Shown here: positions 11,535-21,978 of the stretch, piece by piece
Layout of the letters: each line of letters opens with the position of its first letter
Position numbering within the stretch: position 1 is the stretch's first letter
Made by a program: the position numbers and the translations under genes
From: Kitagawia praeruptora
Lineage: Eukaryota > Streptophyta > Magnoliopsida > Apiales > Apiaceae
Assembly: GCA_037693485.1 (NCBI GenBank)
Contig: CM075352.1
Coordinates: 72,418,001 to 72,482,000 of the forward strand
DNA: 64,000 nt
Direction of reading: 5' to 3'
The notes under the pieces: generated by a model
The model's database searches: none
What the model saw: only the letters and a program-made list of their open reading frames with translations
Told to the model about the DNA's origin: nothing

Positions 11535-12590
11535 TGTTAGGTCCAAATGTGTTGTAGAGGGGGGGTGAATACAACTTTTCGATTATGAGAAGCAATAAAT
11601 ACGATGCAATAAATGAACACACAGATTCAAGGAATATATTTCTTTATATATAACTTGAAAAGGTTGCTACAACATTCATTACAAAGTATAACAGAAGTTC
11701 AGAGAGAAGTAAATGATTCTAAGCTCTGTGAATATACTCTCTCTCTTTTTCTTGTGTTTTTCTCAATATTGCTCACTAACTAAAACATTACACAAGTGCT
11801 TCTATTTATACTACATGTAATCTATGTCCTGTAGTCTTCAAAGACTAAGATGCACGTGGCCCAATGATGTCCACATAAATCTTGCCTTATCTTGAAAGCT
11901 TGGAAATCTGCCAATCAGAAGATGCCATGTGTCATGTTGAAGCTGCACTCTAAGTAGAACTTCTACTTGAGAATTTCTACTTAGCCATCTCGAAATTTCT
12001 AAGTCGAACTTCTACTTAGAAATATTCTACTTGGCCATCCAGAACATTTAGTACTTAGAAAATATTCTGGTCTTCAACTTGAAACTTCAATGCACATCTT
12101 GAGCTTGTGATATCTTCATGTCTTCTTTATTCTTCAGCAAGCTCTTGAACATGGATCTTTATTACTGACATAAACTTGCTATCAATGTCCTGACACTTGA
12201 TGCACTGGTCTGGTTCATAAGTGACTAGTCTTGATAGTGTTTCTGCTTCTTGAATAAATTACCATATTCACTTAGTAACTTGGCTTTCCAATATTCGCTT
12301 TCCTTCTTGTTCACTTGAAATCAATTGGTCTTGTTGATACTGATAGTTATGATCTTGATTCTCGATTTCTCAAATCACTGAGGCCTGAACAACTTTGACT
12401 TGAACTTCTCTCAATGATTTCTTCTTGGCTTGATCATAGTTAACATGTTCAATTGTATCAATTACCTTGTCTTCATATAGTGTTGATTTCTTGTGACTTC
12501 TTGTTCTTGATTGTCTTCTGGTTAAGTATCTTTTCTTTTAATTGAGTTACATTGGTTATAGTGTTACAAGTTTATACACTCTGCCTTTCA
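11535..12590 (-). repeat. Copia2 3' LTR (1,056 bp)
   Basis: TGTTAGGTCC...CTGCCTTTCA. It has a TATA box on the minus strand (CTATTTATA in plus view, about 11,800) and a cluster of CTAAGTAGAA/TTCTACTTAG inverted motifs at about 11,950-12,060. Mismatches with the 5' LTR were seen in three places only (about 11,752, 11,854 and 12,329). Confidence 0.92.
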
Positions 12591-12606
12591 ATCTCCCCAA
12601 ATTTGA
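12591..12606 (-). promoter_or_regulatory. Copia2 polypurine tract
   Basis: Minus-strand AAATTTGGGGAGAT next to the 3' LTR, the standard plus-strand primer. Confidence 0.85.
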
Positions 12607-12933
12607 TTGTCTAACAATGACATTCAAATTAATGAAGGATAACTCAACTAAACAAGAGACGAGAAAAGATAATTAACATTACATTCTTGAAAAATATACA
12701 ATTGAAAAGTACTTGAAAACAATACAAAGAACTTAAACTAGAAACAGAATTCGAACCTCGAATTAAAGATCATTTGAATGATTCCTATCACCTGGATTAT
12801 TTCATATCTTTTAGTCAAACTTATATCACCTTATTGGATTCATTCTAAGATGAATTTTCCTCAAGTGAGTTAAAGCAACCGAAAGACATGAAGTTTTTCC
12901 AACTTCAAGTTCACACCACTCTGACCTTTAACC
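12607..12933 (-). other. Copia2 3' untranslated segment
   Basis: AT-rich, between the ORF3 stop and the polypurine tract. No ORF or motif recognised. Confidence 0.5.
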
Positions 12934-15900
12934 CTAATTCCGTTTCCTTTTCCTAGCTTCAGCAGCTTGGTCTTTTTCTTCTTTCTGCCTTCTGCGCTTC
13001 TCCTCCTGCTGCTTTTGTTTTTTATATACTGGATCATGAAGTTGCGTCCACCTATCATTCAACAAACTTACTGCTTCCATTTCTAGAGGGTTCCTGGGTT
13101 CTAGGTAAGGATGTTTGAAAAGCCTTCTGAGTTTGTCCACCTCCTGAGTAGTCCTGATCTCTGGAATTTCCTCAAATTTCTTCATTATAAGCCGAGGTTT
13201 CCTATGAGTTTTATCAGCTTTAAACTGACAATAGATCATCTTGGGATAGCCTTTGACACGGTTAGTATTGTGGACACTAGCCGCATCTTGCTCCATTCGC
13301 TTCTTTTCCACTACTACATCAGACAGGTAACTCACGAGTCTCTGCTTTTCTTTCACATACTTAACTTCCACATCTTCCCATTTGAACACTTATAACACTT
13401 TCTCCAGAAATGCAGCATCTTGAGTCTGCTGCAGCCATTGTCTACTCATATGCAAGAGTGTTTGCTTCTGGTCTGCATCTATGAATACTAAGGCATCAGC
13501 TGTATTATCAGCAAAAGAATGTATCCAGTATACGCTGTCTCTTCCTGGAACACCAACTGCCTCCCTTATCTCTCCTTGTTCAAGTGCTCCAGAAGGAAGA
13601 TTCAGAGCTTCATCAACATTCTTCATTGCTTGAAGAATATTCCAATTCCTCTCTATCAGCTCTGGTTCAATCTTCACATTATCAAGAGGGTTTGGAGCAA
13701 TGACATCACACTTCCACACCTCATTGCTCTTCTTGAGTATGACACTTTCAATGATCTTCACTGATTTATCTTTAAGCTCAGAAGCGAATCCCTTACTCAT
13801 CATTTGCCTACAGACGGCCTTAAGAGATTCCACTGAAAGTTCCATTAAGTCCTTTTCCTCCAAGCTCACCCTCTTCATTTTACTGTCAACCACCATCCGG
13901 ACAACATTTGGATATGCTGAGAACTCTGGACCCTTGTCCTCTGCTAGCCGCATTAACTGATCCCTATACAGAATGCTTAGATTCTCAGAATGAGAGTATT
14001 GAATTTTTGTTGCTAGCAAGAAAAACTCTGATGCAGATCTTCTCGTCATGAATTGGTCATCCACATACATGAAAGACATTGGGACTCCTTCTGTGAAAGA
14101 CAAAATAACCTGCCACTCCTTTTGCGTTGAATTGTATCCAACCCTGACTTTAGAAATTAATCTCTTTAAAGCACTTATGTAGTCAGCAGCCATTGGATTC
14201 TGCAAATTTAGGTTGTAGAACAGATCATCTGCCTCCTTGTTATGATCTCCTTTTGTACAGGGTCCCATCAATATCTTTCTCGCGTCATCCCACTTCTGCC
14301 CTAACCTTCTATTGTCCAGATCAATCTGAGGATCAGCTAGCCTTGCAAGCTCATAATCGTACTGCTTCCCTTGTAGCTCCACTTTCTTTTCTAGAAATAC
14401 AGCACGTTCTTGCATTGCCTTCATTTTAAAGAACTCAGCTTGTTCCAAGGCTAACTTTTGAGATTTAAGGGTTTCCTCATCAACAGTAATTTCTTCAGGC
14501 AATCCGAAAGACATTCCAGCACCTCCACCTTGATCCTTCAATGATCTCTTTATAGCATGTTTCAAAGGTGCGTCTTCCATATCGGAATCTGAGTCAAGTA
14601 CCTCCTGTACTTTTTCTTGATGACTCAGATCAACGAATGGCTCATCTTGCTCAATCGCTATTGCCTTACCCTTTTTCCTTCTCAGAGCCTCTTCATCAAT
14701 AGACGGCTCAATTTCTTTTACAAGATCAGCTTGTTCTGAAATTTCTTCGATTTGAACTCCCTGCTGTCTCGTCTCCTTTATACTCTCCCCCTTAGGTGAG
14801 TTATCCTGAACTCCACCCTGGTCTCCAGATCCACCAGCTGCGTAAGAATCTTCAAAACCAGAACCATAGGGTCCTGCTCCACTAGCACCACCTGTACCAG
14901 CATCGGGGGGAGGTTGTTGCGGCGCGAAACACTCTGGGGGCACAAAACTTCTGATTGCGAACATAACTCTACTGATCTCCACAGCCAGAGTATCCATTGT
15001 AAGCTCCATTGCTCCCATCCTGTCATTCAGAGTGTTTCCCAAGACACCAGCAGCATGGCCCAAGTCATTTACCTTGTTTGTCAAATCATTAAAAGCTGTA
15101 GCTTGACTTGCCATTCGTGCTGCGTAGTCGTCAAGGGCCCTTTGATTGTTTCCAACGTTCATCCCTAACTGCCCCATTGACTGCCCAAACTGCTTCATTT
15201 GATTTTCCATAGAAGACATACGAGTATCAAGATTTTCAGTATTAAGGGACGGTGTTTGGTTTAGGTGACCTCGCTCTAATACTCGTTCTGTTGGTATTTG
15301 GCGCTCGGTTTCGGGCCTTAAAAAAGAAGGTCCCTCTCTCCCTAACCTCTCACACACACTCCCTGTCTCACGCTCGTGTATATCTTCAATAAATGATCCA
15401 AAATATGAAGCAGTACCTGCAGAAACTGGATAAGCAAAATAATTTGCAGTTATGGGATCAAATACTGTTTGGTCCTGAGTTGGAATCTCAGGCTGAGAGG
15501 CTACAAAGTGTTCTTGTACAACATCAGAACCGATCCTCTTTGTAGCATCAGTACGTACCGGTGAAGGTACGGTTGAAGTTTTTAAAGCTTCATGTCCTCT
15601 TGAAGCAACAGTATCTTTAAGAGGTACAAAATCATCATCAAAATCAAAATCCCTATGTGCAGATTGTTCAAGGGGTGAACCATTCTCGTGAGGTGGAGTG
15701 GTTGCGTGTGACACTCTAGGGTTTGACTGAGATTTAGAAGTAACAGCATGAGAAAATTTGGGTTTCTTTCGAATAAGTTGCTGCTCTTCGGGTTCACTCT
15801 CCTCATCATTTCCTACATTTATTTGTGCTGGCTGTTTGGATTCCGGTGACTGGGATGATATAGAATTAGAAATATAGCTCTCACCCTGGGATAGATCCTG

Positions 15901-16923
15901 CGGGCTAGCAGTCTCTTGGGTCTGGTAATCAGAAACATAGGAAGAGGAATGAGTAGAATGTCGAGAGAGATTACCTGATTCATTACCTTGTTCGTCTCCG
16001 CTTTGTTCATCAGGAATCTCTTCAAATGCCTCAGCATGAGCAGACCGATTCTGAACATGTGATGAAACTTGCGAGAATTCCATCAAGGTGGTAACTCCCT
16101 CATCATATGTAAGCCACTGTTGTAAGGTATCAGGAATAGACATCGGTTTTCCATGATGTTTATCCTGATTTTCAACTGTTGAAAGTGACTTAGTGCCCAT
16201 CCCTAGTGGTGCAGATTTTTGACTTCTGGCAAAACTCTGTCTAATTGCAAGAGCATCCTTCGGTATTAAATGATTAATCAGCATCTGTAAGAACCGAGGA
16301 AACTAGCAGACAACATCTGTTGTGTTGAGGTCTCTGCTTGCAGGAGATCCCATCACAGCCACTATCTCAGAGAGAACTATTCGTCCATAATTTATATCCA
16401 GCTCTCTTGCTAGGGCAATTCCGAGGTTTTGCATGGGAATGGAAATTTGATGGTAATCGCTTTCTCGTGCCCGAAAACATCTTGTGATGGCCTCGAAAAA
16501 GTAATTCCATTCCACATGAAGAAATTGTTTTTGGATGTTTCCAGTGATCCGGCCAGTCGGAGGATAACACCCTATTTCTTCAAAGAATCTGAGGCGTTCT
16601 GCAGCTGTAGGCTCTGAATCATAAGCATCTTTAAAGGGGAATCCCAGAACCTTGTTGACAATTTGTTCAGTCACCTCATATTCCTGACCCGCTAAGGTAA
16701 ACCTGAAACCAAAGGGGGTTGATTTGCTCCCAAAAGAAACCGCACTAGTCCATAATTGCTGTAAAGCATCATGTACTAGTGTAAGTTTAGCAGTAAAAGC
16801 ATCGCTAGCTTTGGAATACAAATTGAGAAATCGTATCCAAGACTTAAAGCGCGGGAGTTGATCACCAATTTCCGTAGAAATATTATAAAAATTGTTTTTG
16901 GCAAGTGAAAATTGGTGAGCCAT
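12934..16923 (-). pseudogene. Copia2 ORF3 (envelope-like position), about 1,330 codons with two stops
   Basis: A single reading frame from ATG 16,923 to the stop at 12,934, downstream of pol in its own region, as in Sireviruses with an env-like gene. In-frame TAG at 16,303-16,305 and TAA at 13,390-13,392 split it into 206, 964 and 151-residue pieces. The first about 210 residues (with FGFRFTLAGQEYEVTEQIV) look like the 'putative plant transposon protein' domain found in extra ORFs of plant retroelements. A Ser/Glu-rich linker follows, then a predicted coiled coil (MENQMKQFGQSMGQLG onward, about 15,210-14,950), a second long helix (about 14,460-14,330), and a very basic C-terminus (KKQKQQEEKRRRQ). 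I see no clear signal peptide or membrane segment, so 'envelope' is positional only. Function unknown. Confidence 0.7.
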
Positions 16924-18505
16924 TTTAATTAAAAGTTTTTCTTTTAAAAGATGTGAAAATTAATTTTAATTTCTGAAAAACAATTAATTAAAGAATTAAC
17001 CGTTATATCCCTTTTAATTTATCAAGAACACAAAAGTCCCTTTTTTTTTTTTTAGAAATTAAACTACGGGCTCCAATAAACAGTCAATGAAAGGCAAATT
17101 TCAAACCAATATCTAAATCTGCTTTAACAGTGAAGTGCTTGTGTGTGAAATCGTGTTTGTACAGATCTGAGAACTTTTGTGTGTATATACGTGTGTATAT
17201 ATATCTCAAGAAAAATGAACCGGTACACAAACACACAAGAACAGAGATTAATGGTAACACACAAGTGATAGCAGTCTAAAAATGGGCATTAATTCGTTGT
17301 CCGTATGAGATTAGTCACAAAAATCACGAATCAATGATTGTAAGTATGAAATCGCCTGTATGTATATGGGGCGGCTGTAAAACTTAAGTAGGTAAAAGTG
17401 AAAGAAAATATCGAGTTAGATATGTATATATAGACATTAATGTGAAATGACTAAAGTATCCCTGTTAAAAAATATGAAAACTCTAAGTACATACAGGGAG
17501 AACTCTATCTCGAAGTCTATCTCGAACTTTTTTAAGTCGAACCTCGAGATAGAGTTCGAGATAGCTGTTAACTCGAAAAACTTGAACCATTTGACTATTA
17601 AGACCATGTAAACAGCACAAACCACCAACAGCACTAGGGAAACCTATCTCGAAATTTAAGTAGAAATTCGAGATAGACTTCGAGTTAGGAGTTAACTCGA
17701 AAAATCCCCTTAAAACCAACTGAGAGCTCTATCTCGAACATCAAGTCGAAATTCGAGTTGAGTTTCGAGATAGAGATTAACTCGAAATTATTGACTAACT
17801 CGAATTATTTTCTCAGATCATTTCAAAATATCCCCAATAATGGAATCCACATCTCAATTTCGAGATGGAGTTCGAGATAGAATTTATCTCGAATATTTTG
17901 AAGATAATAAATAAATAGGCACACTGGTAACTCTAAGTCGAACTCTAAGTCGAATTCCGAGTTGAATTTCGAGATAGAGGCTAACTCGAAATTCTTCCCA
18001 GACTTAGAATTTTCAAAACTTCACTCTGGAAGCTCAAATCGAAATTCAACTAGAATTTCAAGATGAGTTTCGAGATAGAAACTAACTCGAAATTTTGAAG
18101 ATACTTAGAATAATTTGACAATTTTTCTTTGAAAAACTCAACAATTAATTTTGTCAAATTAATATAAATATCAATTCAAGGATTTTAATATATGACATAA
18201 TTAAAACATTCCTTGATAATTCTAAGGCCTCTAATTACATGAAAAACACAGGTAAATTCATCTAAAAATCATGCAATATTTAGAATATTATGAATTTAAC
18301 TCCCCCTATGATCATGCAATCTAACAAGCATAAATTCACAGATTTGTGCTATAAAAGACACTTAAAACACACTGAATTCATGCAAAATCACACTATATGC
18401 ACCCTATAATAATCATTAATTAGGCATTTTAAAGTCTAAACACATAATGATTAAATAGCTTGCATATATAAACATAACCATGGATTTTACAGATAGAAGG
18501 CTTTA
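16924..18505 (-). other. Copia2 spacer between pol and ORF3, with TCGA-type repeats
   Basis: 1.6 kb without a supported gene. From about 17,480 to 18,120 it holds many degenerate copies of CTCGAAATTCGAGATAG-type units in both orientations, built on TCGA. At 18,298-18,309 the plus sequence AACTCCCCCTAT reads on the minus strand as a purine tract (ATAGGGGGAGTT), an extra PPT-like motif just after pol; Sireviruses are known for multiple PPT-like motifs here. A probable TATA-like run lies at about 17,190-17,205. Confidence 0.6.
17480..18120. repeat. Array of degenerate inverted TCGA repeats
   Basis: Repeating units such as AACTCGAAATT, TTCGAGATAGAGTT and CGAGTTGAGTTTCGAGATAG occur at irregular spacing, direct and inverted. 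Similar AAGTCGAAATT/AAGTAGAAATT units occur in the leaders (24,340-24,500 and 29,980-30,130) and the LTRs, so this repeat type marks all non-coding parts of Copia2. Confidence 0.7.
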
Positions 18506-21500
18506 CTAACTTGTGTTAAGCATTCCCAATTCACCAACCAACCTATTGAATGTTACTTCATCAAGAGGTTTGGTGAATATATCTGCAATTTGTTGCATTG
18601 TGGGCAAAAAATGTAGCTCCACAGTTCCCTCCTCGACATGTTCTCTTATGAAGTGATACCTGATGTCGATGTGCTTGGTTCTTGAGTGATCTACAGGATT
18701 GTTGGTTATGGCAATGGCACTTGTGTTGTCACGCATAATTGGAATTTTCTTGTGCTCCATGCCATAATCCTTCAATTGGTTCCTCATCCACAGTATTTGA
18801 GCTACACAGCTTCCAGCAGCAATGTACTCAGCTTCAGCAGTAGAAGTAGATACTGTATGTTGCTTTTTGCTTTGCCAGGACACCAATCTTCTGCCAAGAA
18901 ATTGACAAGCACCAGATGTGCTTTTCCTATCAATCCTGCAACCTGCATAATCTGAATCCGTATAGCCAATTAGATTAAAACCTGTATCTCTTGGGTACCA
19001 AATTCCTAGATTTGGTGTGCCCTTGAGATACCTAAAAATTCTTTTGACGGCTATGAGATGTGATTCTCTAGGATCCGCTTGGAATCTTGCACATAAACAA
19101 GTCGCGAACATTATATCGGGTCTACTTACAGTTAAATAGAGAAGTGAGCCAATCATACCTCGATAGCTTGTGATGTCAACTGATTTACCTGATTTGTCTT
19201 CATCAAGCTTCGTGGCTGTTGCCATGGGAGTCTTAGCTGCTGATGCATCTTCTAGATTATACTTCTTGAGTAAATCTCTGACGTACTTGGATTGACAGAT
19301 AAAGATACCATCTTTTCTCTGACTGATCTGTAATCCAAGGAAGAAAGACAGCTCTCCCATCATGCTCATCTCGTATTTGTCTTGCATTAGCTTAGCAAAT
19401 TTCTCGCACAAGCGCTCATTCGATGACCCGAAGATAATATCGTCCACATAGACTTGAACAAGTATTAAATCATTCTTCACATTCTTATAGAACAATGTTT
19501 TGTCAATTACTCCCCTAGTAAAACCACTTTCAATTAAGAATACGGATAGGGTTTCATACCAACATCTTGGGGATTGCCTGAGGCCATAGACAGATTTGAA
19601 GAGAAGATACACAAAATCTACAAGTTCTGGATCAATGAAGCCAGGCGGCTGTTCCAGATACACTTCTTCTTCTAACTCTCCGTTCAGGAAGGCACTTTTC
19701 ACATCCATCTGGAAAACCTTGAAGTTCTTATGTGCTGCAAATGCCAAAAACATCCTGACTGCCTCAAGTCTTGCAACTGGTGCATAGGTCTCATCATAAT
19801 CAATTCCTTCTCGCTGAGAATAACCTTTTGCAACCAAACGAGCCTTGTTTCGTGTTACAAGTCCGTTTTCATCCATTTTATTTCTGAATACCCACCTTGC
19901 TCCAATTACTGATTTGTTCTTTGGTCGGGGTACCAGCTTCCAAACTTTCTGCCTTTCAAACTGATTGAGTTCCTCTTGCATTGCAATCACCCAATCAGCA
20001 TCACCAAGAGCTTCTTCTATTTCTTTAGGTTCAAGCTTGGATAAGAACCCAGAAAATAAGCAAATATTAGCCAGGTCAGCTCTTGCATTTCTTCTAGTAG
20101 ACACACCAGCATCTGGATCACCAATAATTAATTCAAACGGATGGTCTCTATTCCATACCCGTTCTCTTGGAAATTGTCTTGATGATTCAGCATGACTTTC
20201 TGAGTTGTGGTGCTGACTACTTTGATTACTTTCACTAACTCCCCCTGAGTTAGTACCAGCTCCTACAGAACTAGAGTCAACTCGACTCGAGCCTTGAACA
20301 GTAGTTCTTGAGCTGCTATTTACTCCCCCTGAGTTGCTGCCGGTTCGTACTGAAGAAGTCTCTCCTGATCTTGTAGAATTAGCTTGTTCACTAGACTCAG
20401 GTTCTTCACGTACACTTGGAACATTTAATGGGACAACCAACTCAGGTTCATCTTCAAGTTCTTCTAAGTCCAGATTCTGAAATTTTAGGGACTCAGGTTC
20501 ACTAGAATCTCTTGAAATTGATGAGAGTTTGGTATCGTCGAATCTGACGTTGTAGCTTTCAGTCACTTTTCGATCATTTACTAAGAACACCCTATAAGCT
20601 GCTACCACATCTGTGGAGTAACCAACAAAGATTCCTTCACGAGCTTTTGCTGCAAACTTGCCTAGATTTTCATCATCTATAAGTACATAGCATTTTGCTC
20701 CGAAGACATGAAAGTATTTGATTGTTGGTCTTCTTCCATTCATTAGCTCACATGGTGTCTTTTCTTTATCTTTTATGATCAAGGATCGATTTTGAGTGTA
20801 ACACACGGTACTCACTGCTTCTGCCCAGAAATACAGAGGAAGTTTCGAATCATACAACAAAGTTCTTGCTGCTTCAACCAATGTTCTATTCTTCCTTTCA
20901 ACTACTCCATTTTGTTGTGGAGTTCTCAGGGCTGAGTACTGACGACGTATTCCCTTAGATACACAGAAGTCATTTAGCACTGTGTTTTTAAATTCAGTGC
21001 CATTGTCTGATCTAATCGTCTTCACAGTAAGTGTTGAAACATTCTCAATTTGATTGATATGATCAATGATTAGGAAAGGTACTTCATCTTTCGTCATTGC
21101 GAACAATACCCATGTATACTTGGAGAAGTCATCCACGATTACCAATGCATATCTTTTCCTAGACAAAGATAGGACATTCACTGGGCCAAACAAATCCATA
21201 TGAAGAAGTTACAGAGGCTCAGTGATACTAGAAATTTCTTTGCTTTTATGCGATGCTCGTTTCGACTTTCCCATTTCACAGGCTTCATAGAGTCCTTTCG
21301 GAGCGAACTCCATTTGAGGTAGATCTCTCACCAATTCTCGCCTCGCGAGAGCATTCATCGTTTTGAAGTTTAAGTGAGATAATTTTTTGTGCCATAACCA
21401 GCTTTCATCATCCGAAGCTATGCTGTAGAAACAGGTGACTTCATTCTGATTTGCTGAATCCATGTCTGCAACAAAAAGATCTGCCTTTCGAACTCCTCTC

Positions 21501-21859
21501 AAAGCCAGTGAACCTTCCTTGATGTGAGTGATTGATACACCTTTCTTGTTGAAGACAATTTCGTAACCTTTGTCACAGAATTGACTGATACTCAACAAAT
21601 TATGCTTTAATCCCTCAACATAGGAAATATCTTCAATGATGACATTGCCAGTTTTCAGTTTGCCATATCCCTTTGTCACACCTATGCTGTCATCTCCAAA
21701 GGTAACATAAGGGCCAGCTTTCATAACCAACTCTGTAAGCAGGGACTTGTTTCCAGTCATATGCCTCGATGCTCCACTGTCTAGCACCCATATAACTTTA
21801 TTTCTCTTTTGCTTAATGCCCTGCAATGACAGATTGGTTTGACTTTCTTCGGAACCCAA
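18506..21859 (-). pseudogene. Copia2 pol: protease, integrase, reverse transcriptase, RNase H; one in-frame stop
   Basis: One frame from about 21,859 to the stop at 18,506. Protease: VLDSGASRHMTG (about 21,780). Integrase zinc region WLWHKKLSH, then YEAC, where a Cys is expected first, so the HHCC motif looks damaged. TAA at 21,209-21,211 separates this from the integrase core (MDLFGPV, TIRSDNGTEF, QQNGVVERKNR: Asp, Asp, Glu). A Ser/Asn-rich linker follows (about 20,400-20,200), then reverse transcriptase with NKARLVAKGYSQREGIDY and YVDDIIFGS (about 19,440), and RNase H with YTDSDYAGC and STSTAEAEYIAAG, ending FTKPLDEVTFNRL. Pol is in a different frame from gag; the joining segment (about 21,860-21,980) has stops in the gag frame. 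Apart from the stop and the Cys change it looks nearly intact. Confidence 0.9.
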
Positions 21860-21978
21860 CTTTGATTGGGCCCGGCTTTTCGATAAGATTGATAATCAAC
21901 AGATTTAACAACAGGAGATGCACTTTTCTTAACATTACTAGAGCTTTCGACTTCCTCCTTTCCTTTCTCAGACTTGAC

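Noticed and set aside
12934..16923. Calling ORF3 a true envelope gene
   Set aside because: No signal peptide, membrane anchor or cleavage site seen. Only the position supports the label, so I kept 'envelope-like position'.
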